Assembly (NCBI RefSeq): GCF_019236175.1
Contig: NZ_JAFAJM010000023.1
Coordinates: 45,435-109,434 of the forward strand
DNA: 64,000 bases
From: Chryseobacterium sp.
GTDB lineage: Bacteria > Bacteroidota > Bacteroidia > Flavobacteriales > Weeksellaceae
Direction of reading: 5' to 3'
Below are positions 1-8,809 of this stretch, one piece after another. Both the position numbers and the translations under genes were made by a program. Within the stretch, counting starts at the first letter, position 1. Every line of letters begins with the position of its first letter. The notes beneath the pieces were generated by a model. The model had not been told where the DNA came from. It was given only the letters and a program-made list of their open reading frames with translations, and did no database searches.

Positions 1-631
1 GTCCTGCATCTAAAGTAATGATTTTTTTAGGCTGAAGGCGTTCTGCCATTTCTTTTTCTGTTTCCGCAGGAATCATACGGTCATTGGATGAAATCTGGTA
101 CCAGCTTGGCTTTGTTTTCCATGCCGGTTCTCCGGCCTGATCACCAAAACACTGTCCGTGAATAGGTTTTTGAGACAGGGCCATTACCAATGCCTTTTCA
201 TTTTCCAGATCCTAGCAAAATGCAGACTGAAATTCATCGTATTTAATCCATAAAAAACCTTTATTATCCGGATAAATACTTGCTCCACCCGGAGATTCTC
301 TTTTTGCTAAAAGAGAGCCCAGACTATCTCCTGCATCAGGAGCAAAAGCTGCAATATAAACCAATCCGGCAACCTGATCATGATTTCCGGCTCCTGATAT
401 CACTGCTCCACCATAAGAATGCCCTACCAAAAGAACTTTCCCTTCCTGAGCATCAATAAGGTCTCTGGTTTTATTAATATCATCCTGTAATGAGGTCAGC
501 GGATTCTGAACACTTCTTACTTTGTATCCTGCTTTAGTAAGAGAAGGAATAACATATTGCCAATGCGAGCCGTCTCCCCAGGCTCCGTGTACCAAAATAA
601 TGGTTAAGTCTTTTTGTTCCATGATGATCAT
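1..631 (-). pseudogene. alpha/beta hydrolase, interrupted by an in-frame TAG and cut by the window edge
   Basis: The first 139 codons encode an alpha/beta-hydrolase N-terminal half: an LVHGAW oxyanion-hole region at residues 13-18 and a nucleophile elbow GHSYGG with Ser72. Translation stops at a TAG at 212-214. The same frame then stays open to the window edge for about 70 codons that read like the rest of the fold (segments KPIHGQCFG and SWYQISSNDRMIP). The stop is one C-to-T change away from CAG (Gln). The acid residue and the catalytic His would lie in the second part or beyond the edge, so the 139-residue product should be inactive. It may be a real nonsense mutation or a base error. It starts at 631 or at the second Met (622) and lies 58 nt downstream of a Crp/Fnr regulator on the same strand. 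Confidence 0.75.
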
Positions 632-651
632 ATTAAAGTTTGATGATCATA
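622..651. promoter_or_regulatory. 11-bp direct repeat at the hydrolase start, possible operator
   Basis: TGATGATCATA occurs at 622-632 and again at 641-651, spaced 19 bp centre to centre. Each copy contains the palindrome TGATCA. The pair overlaps the start codon of the interrupted hydrolase and lies in the gap below the Crp/Fnr-family gene. A regulator-binding role is inference only. Confidence 0.25.
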
Positions 652-689
652 AAGCTACGTCCAAAAAACTGAGCAGGCGTTAACTTAAG

Positions 690-1262
690 TTAATTAATAA
701 TTCTGCTTCTTATTCTGCTCAAAGACTGCTCTGTGACCCCCAAATAACTTGCGATGTGTTTCTGGGCTATTTTCTGGAAAAGAAGCGGTTCTTTTTTCAG
801 GAGGTTCAGGTATCTGTCTTCAGGAGAAAGACACAACAGATCATCAATTCTTTTTTTGGCATCCAGATAGATCTTTTCACTCATCATTCTTCCAAATTTC
901 TGCCAGTACGCTTCTTTTTCGTATAAAGCCTGAAGGTGGTCTTTACCTAACAGCAGAATTTCACAATGTTCCAATGCCTGAATATTCATATTGGAGACGG
1001 AGTCGCAAAGTATGCTTTCATAATCGGTAAAAAATTCATTTTCAAAGTAAAAGCCGAAATTGATTTCCCTGCCCTGATCGTTGATGTAAAAACTTCTTAG
1101 AATCCCCTTTTTGATAAAGCCCAGGTATTTGCATTTTTCTCCCTGTTTCAGGAAAAAATCAGACTTTAAAAGCCGGGTATCGTTGAGGAGGGCATAAAAT
1201 TCTTCAAAATGTTCCTGATCCACCTGAAACAGCTCACCATATTTATTGTAATGATCCTGCAT
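690..1262 (-). CDS. Crp/Fnr family transcriptional regulator
   Basis: A 190-residue protein of the Crp/Fnr superfamily. An N-terminal cyclic-nucleotide-binding-type beta barrel (about residues 25-120) is followed by a C-terminal region ending in YLGVTEQSLSRIRSRI. That ending is the recognition-helix motif common in short Bacteroidota members, which often control oxidoreductase or detoxification genes. The effector is unknown; no cAMP-contact Arg-Ser signature is evident. It precedes the broken alpha/beta hydrolase on the same strand with a gap of 58 nt, so they may be co-transcribed or regulator and target. Confidence 0.8.
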   Translation of the reverse strand: MQDHYNKYGELFQVDQEHFEEFYALLNDTRLLKSDFFLKQGEKCKYLGFIKKGILRSFYINDQGREINFGFYFENEFFTDYESILCDSVSNMNIQALEHCEILLLGKDHLQALYEKEAYWQKFGRMMSEKIYLDAKKRIDDLLCLSPEDRYLNLLKKEPLLFQKIAQKHIASYLGVTEQSLSRIRSRIIN

Positions 1263-1295
1263 TCTTTTTTCAGTTTATTTGTGTGTTTTTAAGTT

Positions 1296-1329
1296 CAAAA
1301 AAGCCTTGCAAAAATACTTTCACAAGGCT
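1296..1329 (-). terminator. rho-independent terminator of tpx
   Basis: On the minus strand AGCCTTG (1329-1323) pairs with CAAGGCT (1308-1302) and is followed by six T. It lies just after the tpx stop codon. Confidence 0.75.
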
Positions 1330-1356
1330 CTACAAAATTTTATTTCTAAGGTTTGC

Positions 1357-1857
1357 TTATTGATTCAATGCAGATAATGCAGCCTCATAGTTGGGCTCAT
1401 CTGCAATTTCAGAAACCTGTTCTGTATACACCACTTTATTGTTTTCATCTGTAACGATAACTGCACGGCTTAACAATCCTTTCAAAGGAGAATCTGTAAT
1501 AGTCACTTCATAATCATCTCCGAAGCTGCTTCTGAAATCGGAAAGCGTTTCTACGTTATTCAGTCCTTCTGCTGCACAGAATCTTCCCAATGCAAAAGGA
1601 AGGTCTTTTGAAATATTAATGATTACGGTGTTATCCAGCTTTGATGCTTCTTCGTTGAATTTTCTGCTGGAAGCTGCGCAGGTTGGCGTATCAATACTTG
1701 GGAAGATATTGAATACTTTTTTCTTACCGTCAAAAGTTTCAAGTGTTTTTACATTTAATCCTGAATCTACCAAAGCAAAATCTTTTACTGTAGTTCCGAC
1801 TGACGGTAATGTTCCTATTGTGTGTACTTCGTTTCCTTTTAAAGTAATCGTTGACAT
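1357..1857 (-). CDS. tpx: thiol peroxidase (Tpx, atypical 2-Cys peroxiredoxin)
   Basis: This 166-residue cytoplasmic thiol peroxidase reduces hydrogen and organic peroxides using thioredoxin. The peroxidatic Cys60 lies in PSIDTPTC (the PxxxTxxC peroxiredoxin motif) and the resolving Cys94 in GRFCAAEG; the 34-residue spacing matches Escherichia coli Tpx (Cys61/Cys95). There is no signal peptide. It stands alone with its own terminator, and a TAAATTTG -7 box lies upstream. A second, exported paralogue lies at 22972-23544. Confidence 0.95.
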   Translation of the reverse strand: MSTITLKGNEVHTIGTLPSVGTTVKDFALVDSGLNVKTLETFDGKKKVFNIFPSIDTPTCAASSRKFNEEASKLDNTVIINISKDLPFALGRFCAAEGLNNVETLSDFRSSFGDDYEVTITDSPLKGLLSRAVIVTDENNKVVYTEQVSEIADEPNYEAALSALNQ

Positions 1858-1878
1858 AATTTTATTTTTTTAGTTTTT

Positions 1879-1886
1879 CAAATTTA
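1879..1886 (-). promoter_or_regulatory. -7 promoter box for tpx
   Basis: TAAATTTG on the minus strand matches the Bacteroidota TAnnTTTG -7 consensus, 21 nt before the tpx start codon. Confidence 0.5.
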
Positions 1887-2016
1887 ATCAAAATAGAAAA
1901 TTTTCCCATCTAATAAAGGTTAAATAATTCTTAAAGTGAAAATATATCTGTTTTTCAGTACCATCACTCAGTTATATGCAAATTTCAGTTATATTCGCTA
2001 TTCTTAAACTAATACC

Positions 2017-2469
2017 ATGCGACAAAAATTAATTCTTATTTTTCTCGTAGTACCTTTATTCGGTTTTTCCCAGTCTGTGATTGGGAATATTAATTCCGGA
2101 GCGGTTTCTACAAACAACTTCGCCTATTCAGTCGGTGAAATTTATGTAATTCCTGCTGACCCGGATCAGACCGGATCAGGAACTATGGGAATGCTGTATC
2201 AATCTGTTTTAAAAATTCTTGGAGTTTCTGAAATTGAAAAAGATAAAATTAAGATTTATCCCAATCCTACATCAGATTTTATCTATATACAACTCAGCTC
2301 GAGGTCAAAAATTGAAGATGTCGAAATCTATGATTTTTCAGGAAAGCTGGTTGTAAAAACAAAATTAGAATCGGGAAAACTGGACTTAAGGCATCTTGTT
2401 CAGGGAATGTATCTGGTTGTATTCCAAAATTCCGGCATCCAGCCCATTAAAATTATGAAAAAACCTTAA
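2017..2469 (+). CDS. secreted protein with T9SS type A sorting domain
   Basis: A 150-residue exported protein: an N-terminal signal peptide ending near GFSQS, a short passenger of no recognised function, and a C-terminal type IX secretion sorting domain of about 75 residues. That domain has the diagnostic IYPNPTSDFIYIQ start, a GKLVVKTKL strand, QGMYLVVF and a basic KIMKKP end. It is probably secreted or anchored through the outer membrane by T9SS, whose machinery is not in this window. The next gene starts 13 nt downstream, so the two are likely one operon. Confidence 0.85.
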   Translation: MRQKLILIFLVVPLFGFSQSVIGNINSGAVSTNNFAYSVGEIYVIPADPDQTGSGTMGMLYQSVLKILGVSEIEKDKIKIYPNPTSDFIYIQLSSRSKIEDVEIYDFSGKLVVKTKLESGKLDLRHLVQGMYLVVFQNSGIQPIKIMKKP

Positions 2470-2482
2470 AAACTATCTCCAC

Positions 2483-3595
2483 ATGAAAAAAATTTATACT
2501 TCTATTCTTTTATTTATAGCCTCTTTATTCAGTACACAGGTTCCTCAGGCTTATACGTATCAAACCATTGCCTTTGATTCGTCCGGTACTCCTATAGCTA
2601 ATGGAAATGTCTCCTTAAAAGTAAGTATTTTGGATAATACAGCAACAGGAGCAATCTTATATGCGGAAAATCATATTAAAACCACAAATTCAAAGGGATT
2701 GGTAAACCTTAATATCGGCCAGGGAACATCTTTAACAGGGAGTTTCACCAATATCAACTGGGGAACAAATCCGAAATTTGTAAAAGTAGAACTAGATCCT
2801 CAGGGAGGTACCAATTATGTAAATGTAGGGGTCAATCAATTAATGAGTGTACCCTATTCCCAAGTGAGTAAAACAGTAGTAACAGGCCCAGGTCAGGGAA
2901 TAACATTAGTCTCTCCCAACGGAACCCATTATACTTTAAATGTAAATGACTTCGGGACACTGAACATGCCTTATTCCGCCTTCAGTACTCCTTTGCCTCC
3001 TGAATTGTATGTATATGGTTCGTATAACTCTTTTAATCCTGCCACCGCAAAATTATTAAGACAATCAAACATTTACAGAAGAAGCGGCTATATGTATCTT
3101 CCTGCACAAACAGAAATTAAATTTATTAATCAGCAAAATGCATCTGCCCAGGTATATGGTGCTGACGGAATGGGCACATTGGTTCCTAACGGAAGCAGTT
3201 ATATGGCCAATTCTAATGGTTTTTATTCAATATATGTCCTTCCCTATTCTCTGGCTAATCCATTTGATTCATTTGCCGCTCAGATAACCAACTTTGCTCC
3301 TGAGCTGGTTTTCTCCTCTGTATATGGGTATTTCCCACAATTGACCCCAGCCACTTATAATGTCGCCACCAACACTTTTACAATTGAAGCTCACGGGGTT
3401 ACCAACTACTCGCCTTCATTTAGGATAAACTTATACCAGTCTGAAGTTTTAGGTGACAATTTAGCGGACGGAAGTTTAGATTTAGATGGAGTTCCTATTG
3501 TAATTCCCAATACTTCTGCGACTCCGAAGAATTATAAAATTACCTTTACAATTAATTTTGATGCAACAGGAACTTATACGATAACCGAAATATAA
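2483..3595 (+). CDS. secreted hypothetical protein with Bacteroidota N-terminal repeat domain and SusF-like C-terminal part
   Basis: A 370-residue exported protein. After the signal peptide (about residues 1-20) comes the domain PQAYTYQTIAFDSSGTPI...SVPYSQVSKTV, seen at the start of many Bacteroidota surface proteins. Residues about 170-250 (PPELYVYGSYNSFNP..., then a YGADGMGTLVPNG stretch) resemble the SusE/SusF outer-surface carbohydrate-binding modules. The last 100 residues are a beta-rich domain ending without a T9SS tail. Expressed with the T9SS-sorted gene just upstream. The substrate cannot be told from sequence. Confidence 0.7.
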   Translation: MKKIYTSILLFIASLFSTQVPQAYTYQTIAFDSSGTPIANGNVSLKVSILDNTATGAILYAENHIKTTNSKGLVNLNIGQGTSLTGSFTNINWGTNPKFVKVELDPQGGTNYVNVGVNQLMSVPYSQVSKTVVTGPGQGITLVSPNGTHYTLNVNDFGTLNMPYSAFSTPLPPELYVYGSYNSFNPATAKLLRQSNIYRRSGYMYLPAQTEIKFINQQNASAQVYGADGMGTLVPNGSSYMANSNGFYSIYVLPYSLANPFDSFAAQITNFAPELVFSSVYGYFPQLTPATYNVATNTFTIEAHGVTNYSPSFRINLYQSEVLGDNLADGSLDLDGVPIVIPNTSATPKNYKITFTINFDATGTYTITEI

Positions 3596-3600
3596 ATTTA

Positions 3601-3623
3601 AAGAGGCAACAGCCTCTTTTTTT
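3601..3623 (+). terminator. rho-independent terminator
   Basis: AAGAGGC and GCCTCTT form a stem around an AACA loop, followed by a T-run. It ends the two-gene secreted-protein operon before icd. Confidence 0.85.
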
Positions 3624-3657
3624 ATTCAAAATATCCAAATAAAACAATCATATTTAG

Positions 3658-3665
3658 TAAATTTG
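3658..3665 (+). promoter_or_regulatory. -7 promoter box for icd
   Basis: TAAATTTG fits the TAnnTTTG consensus and lies 36 nt before the chosen icd start, just after the upstream terminator. Confidence 0.45.
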
Positions 3666-3701
3666 TGGGACTTAAAATTTCAAATAAAAAATAACAGTAT
3701 A

Positions 3702-5921
3702 ATGTCAGACAAATCAAAAATCTATTACACACTTACTGATGAAGCTCCAATGTTGGCTACTCACTCGTTTTTACCTATTGTAAAAGCTTTTACTAAATCA
3801 GCAAATATTGAGATTGCAGTACCGGACATTTCTTTGGCAGGAAGAATTTTAGCAAACTTTCCTGAGTTTTTAAAAGATGATCAAAAAATCGGTGACGCTT
3901 TATCAGAATTAGGCCAACTGGCTACTCAACCTGACGCTAACATTATCAAATTACCCAATATCTCAGCTTCTGTACCACAATTGGACGCAGCTATCGCTGA
4001 GCTTCAGGCTAAAGGTTTTGCCGTTCCTAATTACCCTGCAGAACCTAAAAATGATGCGGAAAAAGCAATCAAAGCTAAATATGCAAAAGTATTAGGTAGT
4101 GCTGTAAACCCTGTATTAAGAGAGGGAAACTCTGACAGACGTGCTCCAAAAGCTGTTAAAAACTATGCAAAAGCAAACCCGCACAGAATGGGTGACTGGG
4201 CTTCTGACAGCAAAACTGACGTTGCACACATGAATCATGGTGATTTCTACGGAACAGAAACTTCCACAACATTAGAAAATGCTACCAAATACAGAATCGT
4301 ATTCAAAGGAAATGATGGTTCTGAAACTGTATTAAAGGATTTTGCAGGTCTTCAGGCAGGTGAAGTCATTGATTCTTCTGTAATGAACTTAAATGCACTG
4401 AAAGCATTTGTTCAGGAAGCTATCGAGGAAGCAAAACAAAGAAATATCCTTCTTTCTGCTCACCTTAAAGCTACGATGATGAAAATCTCCGACCCCATTA
4501 TTTTCGGAGCTATCGTAGAAACGTTTTTCAGAGATGTATTTACAAAATATGCCGAGACTTTCAAGTCTTTAGATATTAATCCTAATAACGGTCTTGCTGA
4601 TCTTTTCGAAAAAATTAAAGGAAATACTCAGGAAGCTGATATTAAAGCTGATATTGAAAAAGCGCTTGCTGATGGGCCAAGAGTGGCAATGGTAAATTCT
4701 GATAAAGGAATTACTAATTTCCACGTACCTTCTGATATTATCGTTGATGCATCTATGGCTGCTCTTGTAAGAGGCGGAGGTAAAATGTGGAACAAAGACG
4801 GAAATGAAGAAGATACAGTAGCTATAATTCCGGATCGTTCTTATGCAGGTTTCTATCAGGCTGTCATTGATGATATGAAAGCTCACGGAAAATTAGACCC
4901 TACTACTATGGGATCTGTTCCGAACGTAGGATTAATGGCACAAAAAGCTGAAGAATACGGATCTCACGACAAAACATTCCAGTTATCTGCTGACGGAACT
5001 GTAGAAGTTCAGGATGAAGCCGGCAATGTTCTTCTTTCTCAGAAAGTAGAAAAAAGTGATATCTTCAGAATGTGTCAGACTAAAGATGCTCCAATACAGG
5101 ACTGGGTAAAATTAGCGGTAAACAGATCAAGATTATCTGATACTCCTGCTATTTTCTGGTTAGACAAAGGAAGAGCTCACGACAGAGAAATCATCAAAAA
5201 AGTAGAAAAATATCTTGCTGATCACGATACTACAGGATTAGACATCAGAATTCTTGATGTAAAAGACGCTATGACTGAGACGCTTAGAAGAGCAAGAGAA
5301 GGTAAAGATACAATCTCCGTTTCAGGAAACGTATTAAGAGATTATTTAACAGACCTTTTCCCAATCCTTGAGCTTGGAACTTCTGCGAAAATGCTTTCTA
5401 TTGTTCCGTTGATGAACGGAGGAGGATTATTTGAAACAGGTGCCGGAGGTTCTGCACCTAAACACGTTGAACAATTCTTAGAAGAAGGATACCTAAGATG
5501 GGATTCTCTTGGTGAATTCCTTGCGCTACAAGCTTCTTTAGAGCATTTAGCACAAACCCAGGGAAATACTAAATCTCAGGTATTAGCTGATGCACTGGAT
5601 GAAGCTAACGCCAAATTCCTTGCTACAGACAAGTCTCCTGCAAGAAAAGTAGGACAAATCGACAACAGAGGATCTCACTTCTACTTAGCAATGTACTGGG
5701 CTGAAGCTTTAGCTAGCCAGACTGCTGATGCTGAACTGGCGGCTCAATTTGCTCCGATTGCACAGGCTATGCAAGAAAATGAAGCGGTAATCAATGCAGA
5801 ATTAATTGGTGCTCAAGGTAAACCACAAAATATTGACGGTTACTACAAAACTGACACTTACAAAACATACGCTGCCATGAGACCAAGCACCGTTTTAAAT
5901 GAAATCATTGACGGAATCTAA
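3702..5921 (+). CDS. icd: monomeric NADP-dependent isocitrate dehydrogenase
   Basis: This TCA-cycle enzyme decarboxylates isocitrate to 2-oxoglutarate with NADP. It belongs to the large single-chain (monomeric, about 740 residues) class rather than the dimeric Icd class. Hallmarks include NPVLREGNSDRRAPKAVKNYAK near residue 120, GDFYGTE, the LSAHLKATMMKISDP substrate region, and TGAGGSAPKH. I place the start at ATG 3702 (MSDKSKIYYTLTDEAP, 739 residues). The frame is open to an upstream TTG at 3663, but that lies inside the putative -7 box. It is flanked by terminators, so it is a single-gene unit. Confidence 0.95.
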   Translation: MSDKSKIYYTLTDEAPMLATHSFLPIVKAFTKSANIEIAVPDISLAGRILANFPEFLKDDQKIGDALSELGQLATQPDANIIKLPNISASVPQLDAAIAELQAKGFAVPNYPAEPKNDAEKAIKAKYAKVLGSAVNPVLREGNSDRRAPKAVKNYAKANPHRMGDWASDSKTDVAHMNHGDFYGTETSTTLENATKYRIVFKGNDGSETVLKDFAGLQAGEVIDSSVMNLNALKAFVQEAIEEAKQRNILLSAHLKATMMKISDPIIFGAIVETFFRDVFTKYAETFKSLDINPNNGLADLFEKIKGNTQEADIKADIEKALADGPRVAMVNSDKGITNFHVPSDIIVDASMAALVRGGGKMWNKDGNEEDTVAIIPDRSYAGFYQAVIDDMKAHGKLDPTTMGSVPNVGLMAQKAEEYGSHDKTFQLSADGTVEVQDEAGNVLLSQKVEKSDIFRMCQTKDAPIQDWVKLAVNRSRLSDTPAIFWLDKGRAHDREIIKKVEKYLADHDTTGLDIRILDVKDAMTETLRRAREGKDTISVSGNVLRDYLTDLFPILELGTSAKMLSIVPLMNGGGLFETGAGGSAPKHVEQFLEEGYLRWDSLGEFLALQASLEHLAQTQGNTKSQVLADALDEANAKFLATDKSPARKVGQIDNRGSHFYLAMYWAEALASQTADAELAAQFAPIAQAMQENEAVINAELIGAQGKPQNIDGYYKTDTYKTYAAMRPSTVLNEIIDGI

Positions 5922-5940
5922 TTTCTGATTTTTGATATAT

Positions 5941-5971
5941 AGAAAAGCCCCTTTTTAAAAGGGGCTTTTTG
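5941..5971. terminator. bidirectional terminator between icd and the HxlR gene
   Basis: A 13-bp inverted repeat (AAAAGCCCCTTTT and its complement) with U-tracts on both sides lies between convergent genes. Confidence 0.85.
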
Positions 5972-6005
5972 TTTACTGACTCATTAGCAATCGGACATTA
6001 AATAT

Positions 6006-6341
6006 TTACCTGTCTTCTATGATTATCCTTCTGTGTTCCCGTCCCCAATTAATCATTTCCTGAATAATAGCACCAAAAGTTCTGCAATATTCAGTGGGTT
6101 CATATTCTATTAAAACGGGAGTCTCAGGATAAACGCTGCGTTTTACCAGTTTATTCAGTTCCATATCTTTCAGTTCTTTTGAAAGCATTCTTGTAGTAAT
6201 TCCGGGAATACTTCTTTCAATCTCACGGAAACGGCGGTTTCCGTTACAAAGTGAATTGATCACGGGAATTCTCCATTTTCCCCCGATAAAATAAAGGGTG
6301 TCCTGGAGCGCTCTTAATTCTTCTGTCTGATCTCTTTCCAT
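6006..6341 (-). CDS. HxlR family helix-turn-helix transcriptional regulator
   Basis: A 111-residue winged-helix protein of the HxlR type: GGKWRIPVINSLCNGNRRFREIERSIPGITTRMLSKELKDME is the classical recognition-helix region, followed by a wing ending YEPTEYCRTF. The conserved N-terminal Cys of redox-sensing HxlR/HypR members is absent from its usual place (LQDTLYFIGGKW). It diverges from an SDR oxidoreductase, a common arrangement in which the regulator represses the divergent reductase. A TAACTTTG box ends only 4 nt before its start codon, so the transcript may be leaderless. Confidence 0.9.
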   Translation of the reverse strand: MERDQTEELRALQDTLYFIGGKWRIPVINSLCNGNRRFREIERSIPGITTRMLSKELKDMELNKLVKRSVYPETPVLIEYEPTEYCRTFGAIIQEMINWGREHRRIIIEDR

Positions 6342-6442
6342 ATGGCAAAGTTAATTGATATCATTAATGATACTGGTATACTCTATGATACTGATTACAA
6401 AAGTATATCAATATGAAATAACTTTGTCAAAAAATTTAAACA
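6342..6442. promoter_or_regulatory. divergent promoter/operator region of HxlR and SDR genes
   Basis: Two TAACTTTG -7 boxes face outward, at 6346-6353 (minus) and 6419-6426 (plus), embedded in an imperfect inverted repeat (CAAAGTTA-TTGATAT against ATATCAA-TAACTTTG). Between them TGATACT occurs twice, and AGTATATCA appears inverted. This is the pattern expected of an HxlR-type operator. Confidence 0.5.
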
Positions 6443-7189
6443 ATGAAAAAATTCAGTAACCGACTCGCGATCATAACAGGTGGCAACAGCGGGATCGGAT
6501 ATGCCACAGCGCAAGAGCTTATTTCAGAGGGTGCAACGGTGATCATTACCGGAAGAAGGAAAGAAGCTGTAGAAAAAGCAGCCCGGGAATTGGGTGCCAT
6601 TCCCTTTACAGCGGATCAGGCCGACCTTAATGATATTGAAATATTAAAAAATGAAGTAGAAAAACAGTTTGGAAAAATTGATATTTTATTTATTAATGCC
6701 GGCATTACGGGAAATCTTACTTTAATTGAGAATATGGATGCCGATAATTTCGATCAGGTAATGAACATCAATTTCCGAGGAGCCTATTTCACATTGAGTC
6801 AACTGATTCCTTTATTGAATGACGGAGCTTCGGTGATATTCCTGTCTTCTATTGTTTCTTCTACTTATCAACCTAACAGTTCCGTGTATCAGGCCAGTAA
6901 AGCTGCTTTAAACTCGGTGGCAAAAACAGCTGCAGCAGAGCTCGCTCCGAGAAAAATCAGGGTAAATATCATAAGTCCCGGTCCTATTAAAACAGAAATT
7001 ATGAGCAAAGCAGGACTGGATGAAGAGAGTTTGAAAAACCTTAACAAGCATCTCATCGAGCAGATTCCCCTTAAGAAAATGGGAACTGCCGAAGAGGTTG
7101 CCAAATTGGTTACTTATTTCTCCGATGACAGTGTATCAGGTTTTTTAACCGGTACAGAAATAATCATTGATGGCGGAATCACTTTATAA
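6443..7189 (+). CDS. SDR family NAD(P)-dependent oxidoreductase
   Basis: A 248-residue classical short-chain dehydrogenase/reductase. It has the TGGNSGIG cofactor loop (residues 12-19), INAG (84-87), and a catalytic triad Ser136, Tyr149, Lys153 (YQASK). The ISPGPIKTE loop and C-terminal SGFLTGTEIIIDGG are also standard. A basic RR pair after the second strand (TGRRK) favours NADP(H). The substrate is unknown; related HxlR-linked SDRs reduce quinones or aldehydes. It is followed by a strong terminator, so it is a single-gene unit. Confidence 0.9.
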   Translation: MKKFSNRLAIITGGNSGIGYATAQELISEGATVIITGRRKEAVEKAARELGAIPFTADQADLNDIEILKNEVEKQFGKIDILFINAGITGNLTLIENMDADNFDQVMNINFRGAYFTLSQLIPLLNDGASVIFLSSIVSSTYQPNSSVYQASKAALNSVAKTAAAELAPRKIRVNIISPGPIKTEIMSKAGLDEESLKNLNKHLIEQIPLKKMGTAEEVAKLVTYFSDDSVSGFLTGTEIIIDGGITL

Positions 7190-7205
7190 GCCATCATCCT
7201 ATGCT

Positions 7206-7240
7206 ATACCGGTAATTTCCTGATTACCGGTATTTTTATT
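7206..7240 (+). terminator. terminator of the SDR gene
   Basis: An 11-bp stem (ATACCGGTAAT/ATTACCGGTAT) with a 6-nt loop is followed by TTTTATT. Confidence 0.8.
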
Positions 7241-7367
7241 GTGTTGCTGAGTTTTCAGCCTTCTAATTTCCTGATTCACCACCTGATTTGTCCGGCTTAG
7301 CCTTTATTCTGTTCCAGAACATCCGGAGCTGATTTACTTTTGAATCAGAAAATAAAACAATACTCAT

Positions 7368-8339
7368 ATGAATACCACAAAAAAAAGAAATCCTATTGCA
7401 ATAGTTTTCCTTGCTATATTGGGAATCTTTGGAGGGCTTCAAATATTCAGCCAGCCTTTAGAAGGGAAACCGGCAACCCAAAAAATCGAAGCCCCGCGTG
7501 AAGTGATTAACATTCTTGAAAATTCATGTTTCAACTGCCACTCCAATCAACCCAACTTAAGCTGGTATGATAAAATTGCTCCCCTCTCATGGGTCGTGAA
7601 TAAGGATGTAAAAAGGGCCCGGGAAGTCCTTAATTTTTCAGAATGGGACAAGCTTTCTCCAGCTGAGCATAAAGGAAAAATGTATGCTATTTTAAATATG
7701 ATGCAAAGCGGTAAGATGCCTCTTCACGAATACACTATTCTTCATCCTTCTGCTAAAATCACCCCAAAGGAAGTTGAAACCATCAGAAAATATACCCTTT
7801 CTTTATCTGATACCGGTAATAACTCAAAAAACAAAAATACTGACCATGAAATTAACGCTGCTCTTCCCAAGGTACCGGTATCTCCTAATGGAATTCAATA
7901 CACAGATGATTTTAAAAACTGGAAAGTGATCAGTATGAGTACTCTTTTCGACCAGTCAATCCGGGTTATTTATGGAAATGACATTGCTGTAAAAGCTGTT
8001 GAAACAGAAAATTTTCATCCATGGCCTGACGGAAGTATTGTCGTAAAATCCGTATGGAAACAACAGACTTTACCTGACGGAGAAATCAGGGCCGGAGAAT
8101 TTATCAATGCTCAGTTTATGGTAAAGGATTCCGGAAAATATAAAGATACCGAAGGCTGGGGATTTGCAAAATTCTCGGGAAATGATCTGCATCCTACCGG
8201 AAAATCTGCATCTTTTGCTAAAGAATCATGCATTGCCTGCCACAGACAACTTGCAGAGAAAACAGGATACCTGTTTGATGTTCCTATGAAAGTCAATACC
8301 CAACAATTAATTCAAAACCTACAAAAAAATGAAAAATAG
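7368..8339 (+). CDS. haem-binding domain plus cytochrome P460 domain protein
   Basis: A 323-residue membrane-anchored or exported protein with two haem regions. An N-terminal hydrophobic segment (residues about 10-28) precedes a haem-binding domain with CFNCH (Cys54, Cys57, His58), typical of Bacteroidota proteins also carrying LSWYDKIAPLSW. From about residue 170 comes a cytochrome P460-like domain ending in CIACH (Cys288, Cys291, His292). Members are periplasmic redox proteins; the natural substrate is not known. The next gene overlaps its end by 11 nt, so the two are translationally coupled. Confidence 0.85.
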   Translation: MNTTKKRNPIAIVFLAILGIFGGLQIFSQPLEGKPATQKIEAPREVINILENSCFNCHSNQPNLSWYDKIAPLSWVVNKDVKRAREVLNFSEWDKLSPAEHKGKMYAILNMMQSGKMPLHEYTILHPSAKITPKEVETIRKYTLSLSDTGNNSKNKNTDHEINAALPKVPVSPNGIQYTDDFKNWKVISMSTLFDQSIRVIYGNDIAVKAVETENFHPWPDGSIVVKSVWKQQTLPDGEIRAGEFINAQFMVKDSGKYKDTEGWGFAKFSGNDLHPTGKSASFAKESCIACHRQLAEKTGYLFDVPMKVNTQQLIQNLQKNEK

Positions 8340-8769
8340 CCTATTAATCCTGCTTACAAGTTTGATTTCGCTGGTATCCTGTAACAAAGAAAATACGACT
8401 GATAAAGGATTAGCACGACTTATTTTTAATTCCGGGAATCTGAAATTCATTTCCACATCCCTCAATCCGAAAAAAGAAACCATGAGTGCTTTATACGGAA
8501 ATGAAAAAGCTATGGAATCCCTGTCTGAAGAAGGTCATACCCCAAAAGCCGGAGCAATAATGAAACTGGTTACCTGGCGTTATCATGACAACCCTCAGTA
8601 TATAGGAGGAACAATCACCGGTGAACTGGTAAGTATTGAAACCGTACAGACTGATGGCAAAGGAAAAGTTTCTTATCAAATACAAAATACCACCTCTCAA
8701 AAATCAGCATTCAACAAGGAAGAAAGAATATCGTATTTCATGAGTTATCATCCTGTTATGAGACCATAA
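8329..8769 (+). CDS. small hypothetical lipoprotein coupled to the P460 protein
   Basis: A 146-residue predicted lipoprotein: a hydrophobic signal ends in the lipobox LVSC (Cys19), followed by NKENTTDKG. The rest, including LIFNSGNLKFISTSLNPKKETMSALYGNEKAM, matches no family I recognise. Its ATG lies inside the last codons of the haem/P460 gene (11-nt overlap), so it is probably a functional partner, for instance an outer-membrane-tethered companion of the haem protein. Confidence 0.75.
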   Translation: MKNSLLILLTSLISLVSCNKENTTDKGLARLIFNSGNLKFISTSLNPKKETMSALYGNEKAMESLSEEGHTPKAGAIMKLVTWRYHDNPQYIGGTITGELVSIETVQTDGKGKVSYQIQNTTSQKSAFNKEERISYFMSYHPVMRP

Positions 8770-8809
8770 CTCAGAATGTTCTTACGATTATTGTTTATCA
8801 ATAGTGAAT

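Noticed and set aside
4569..4886. Long open frame opposite icd
   Set aside because: It lies antisense within the monomeric isocitrate dehydrogenase and has no coding features; a shadow of a real gene.
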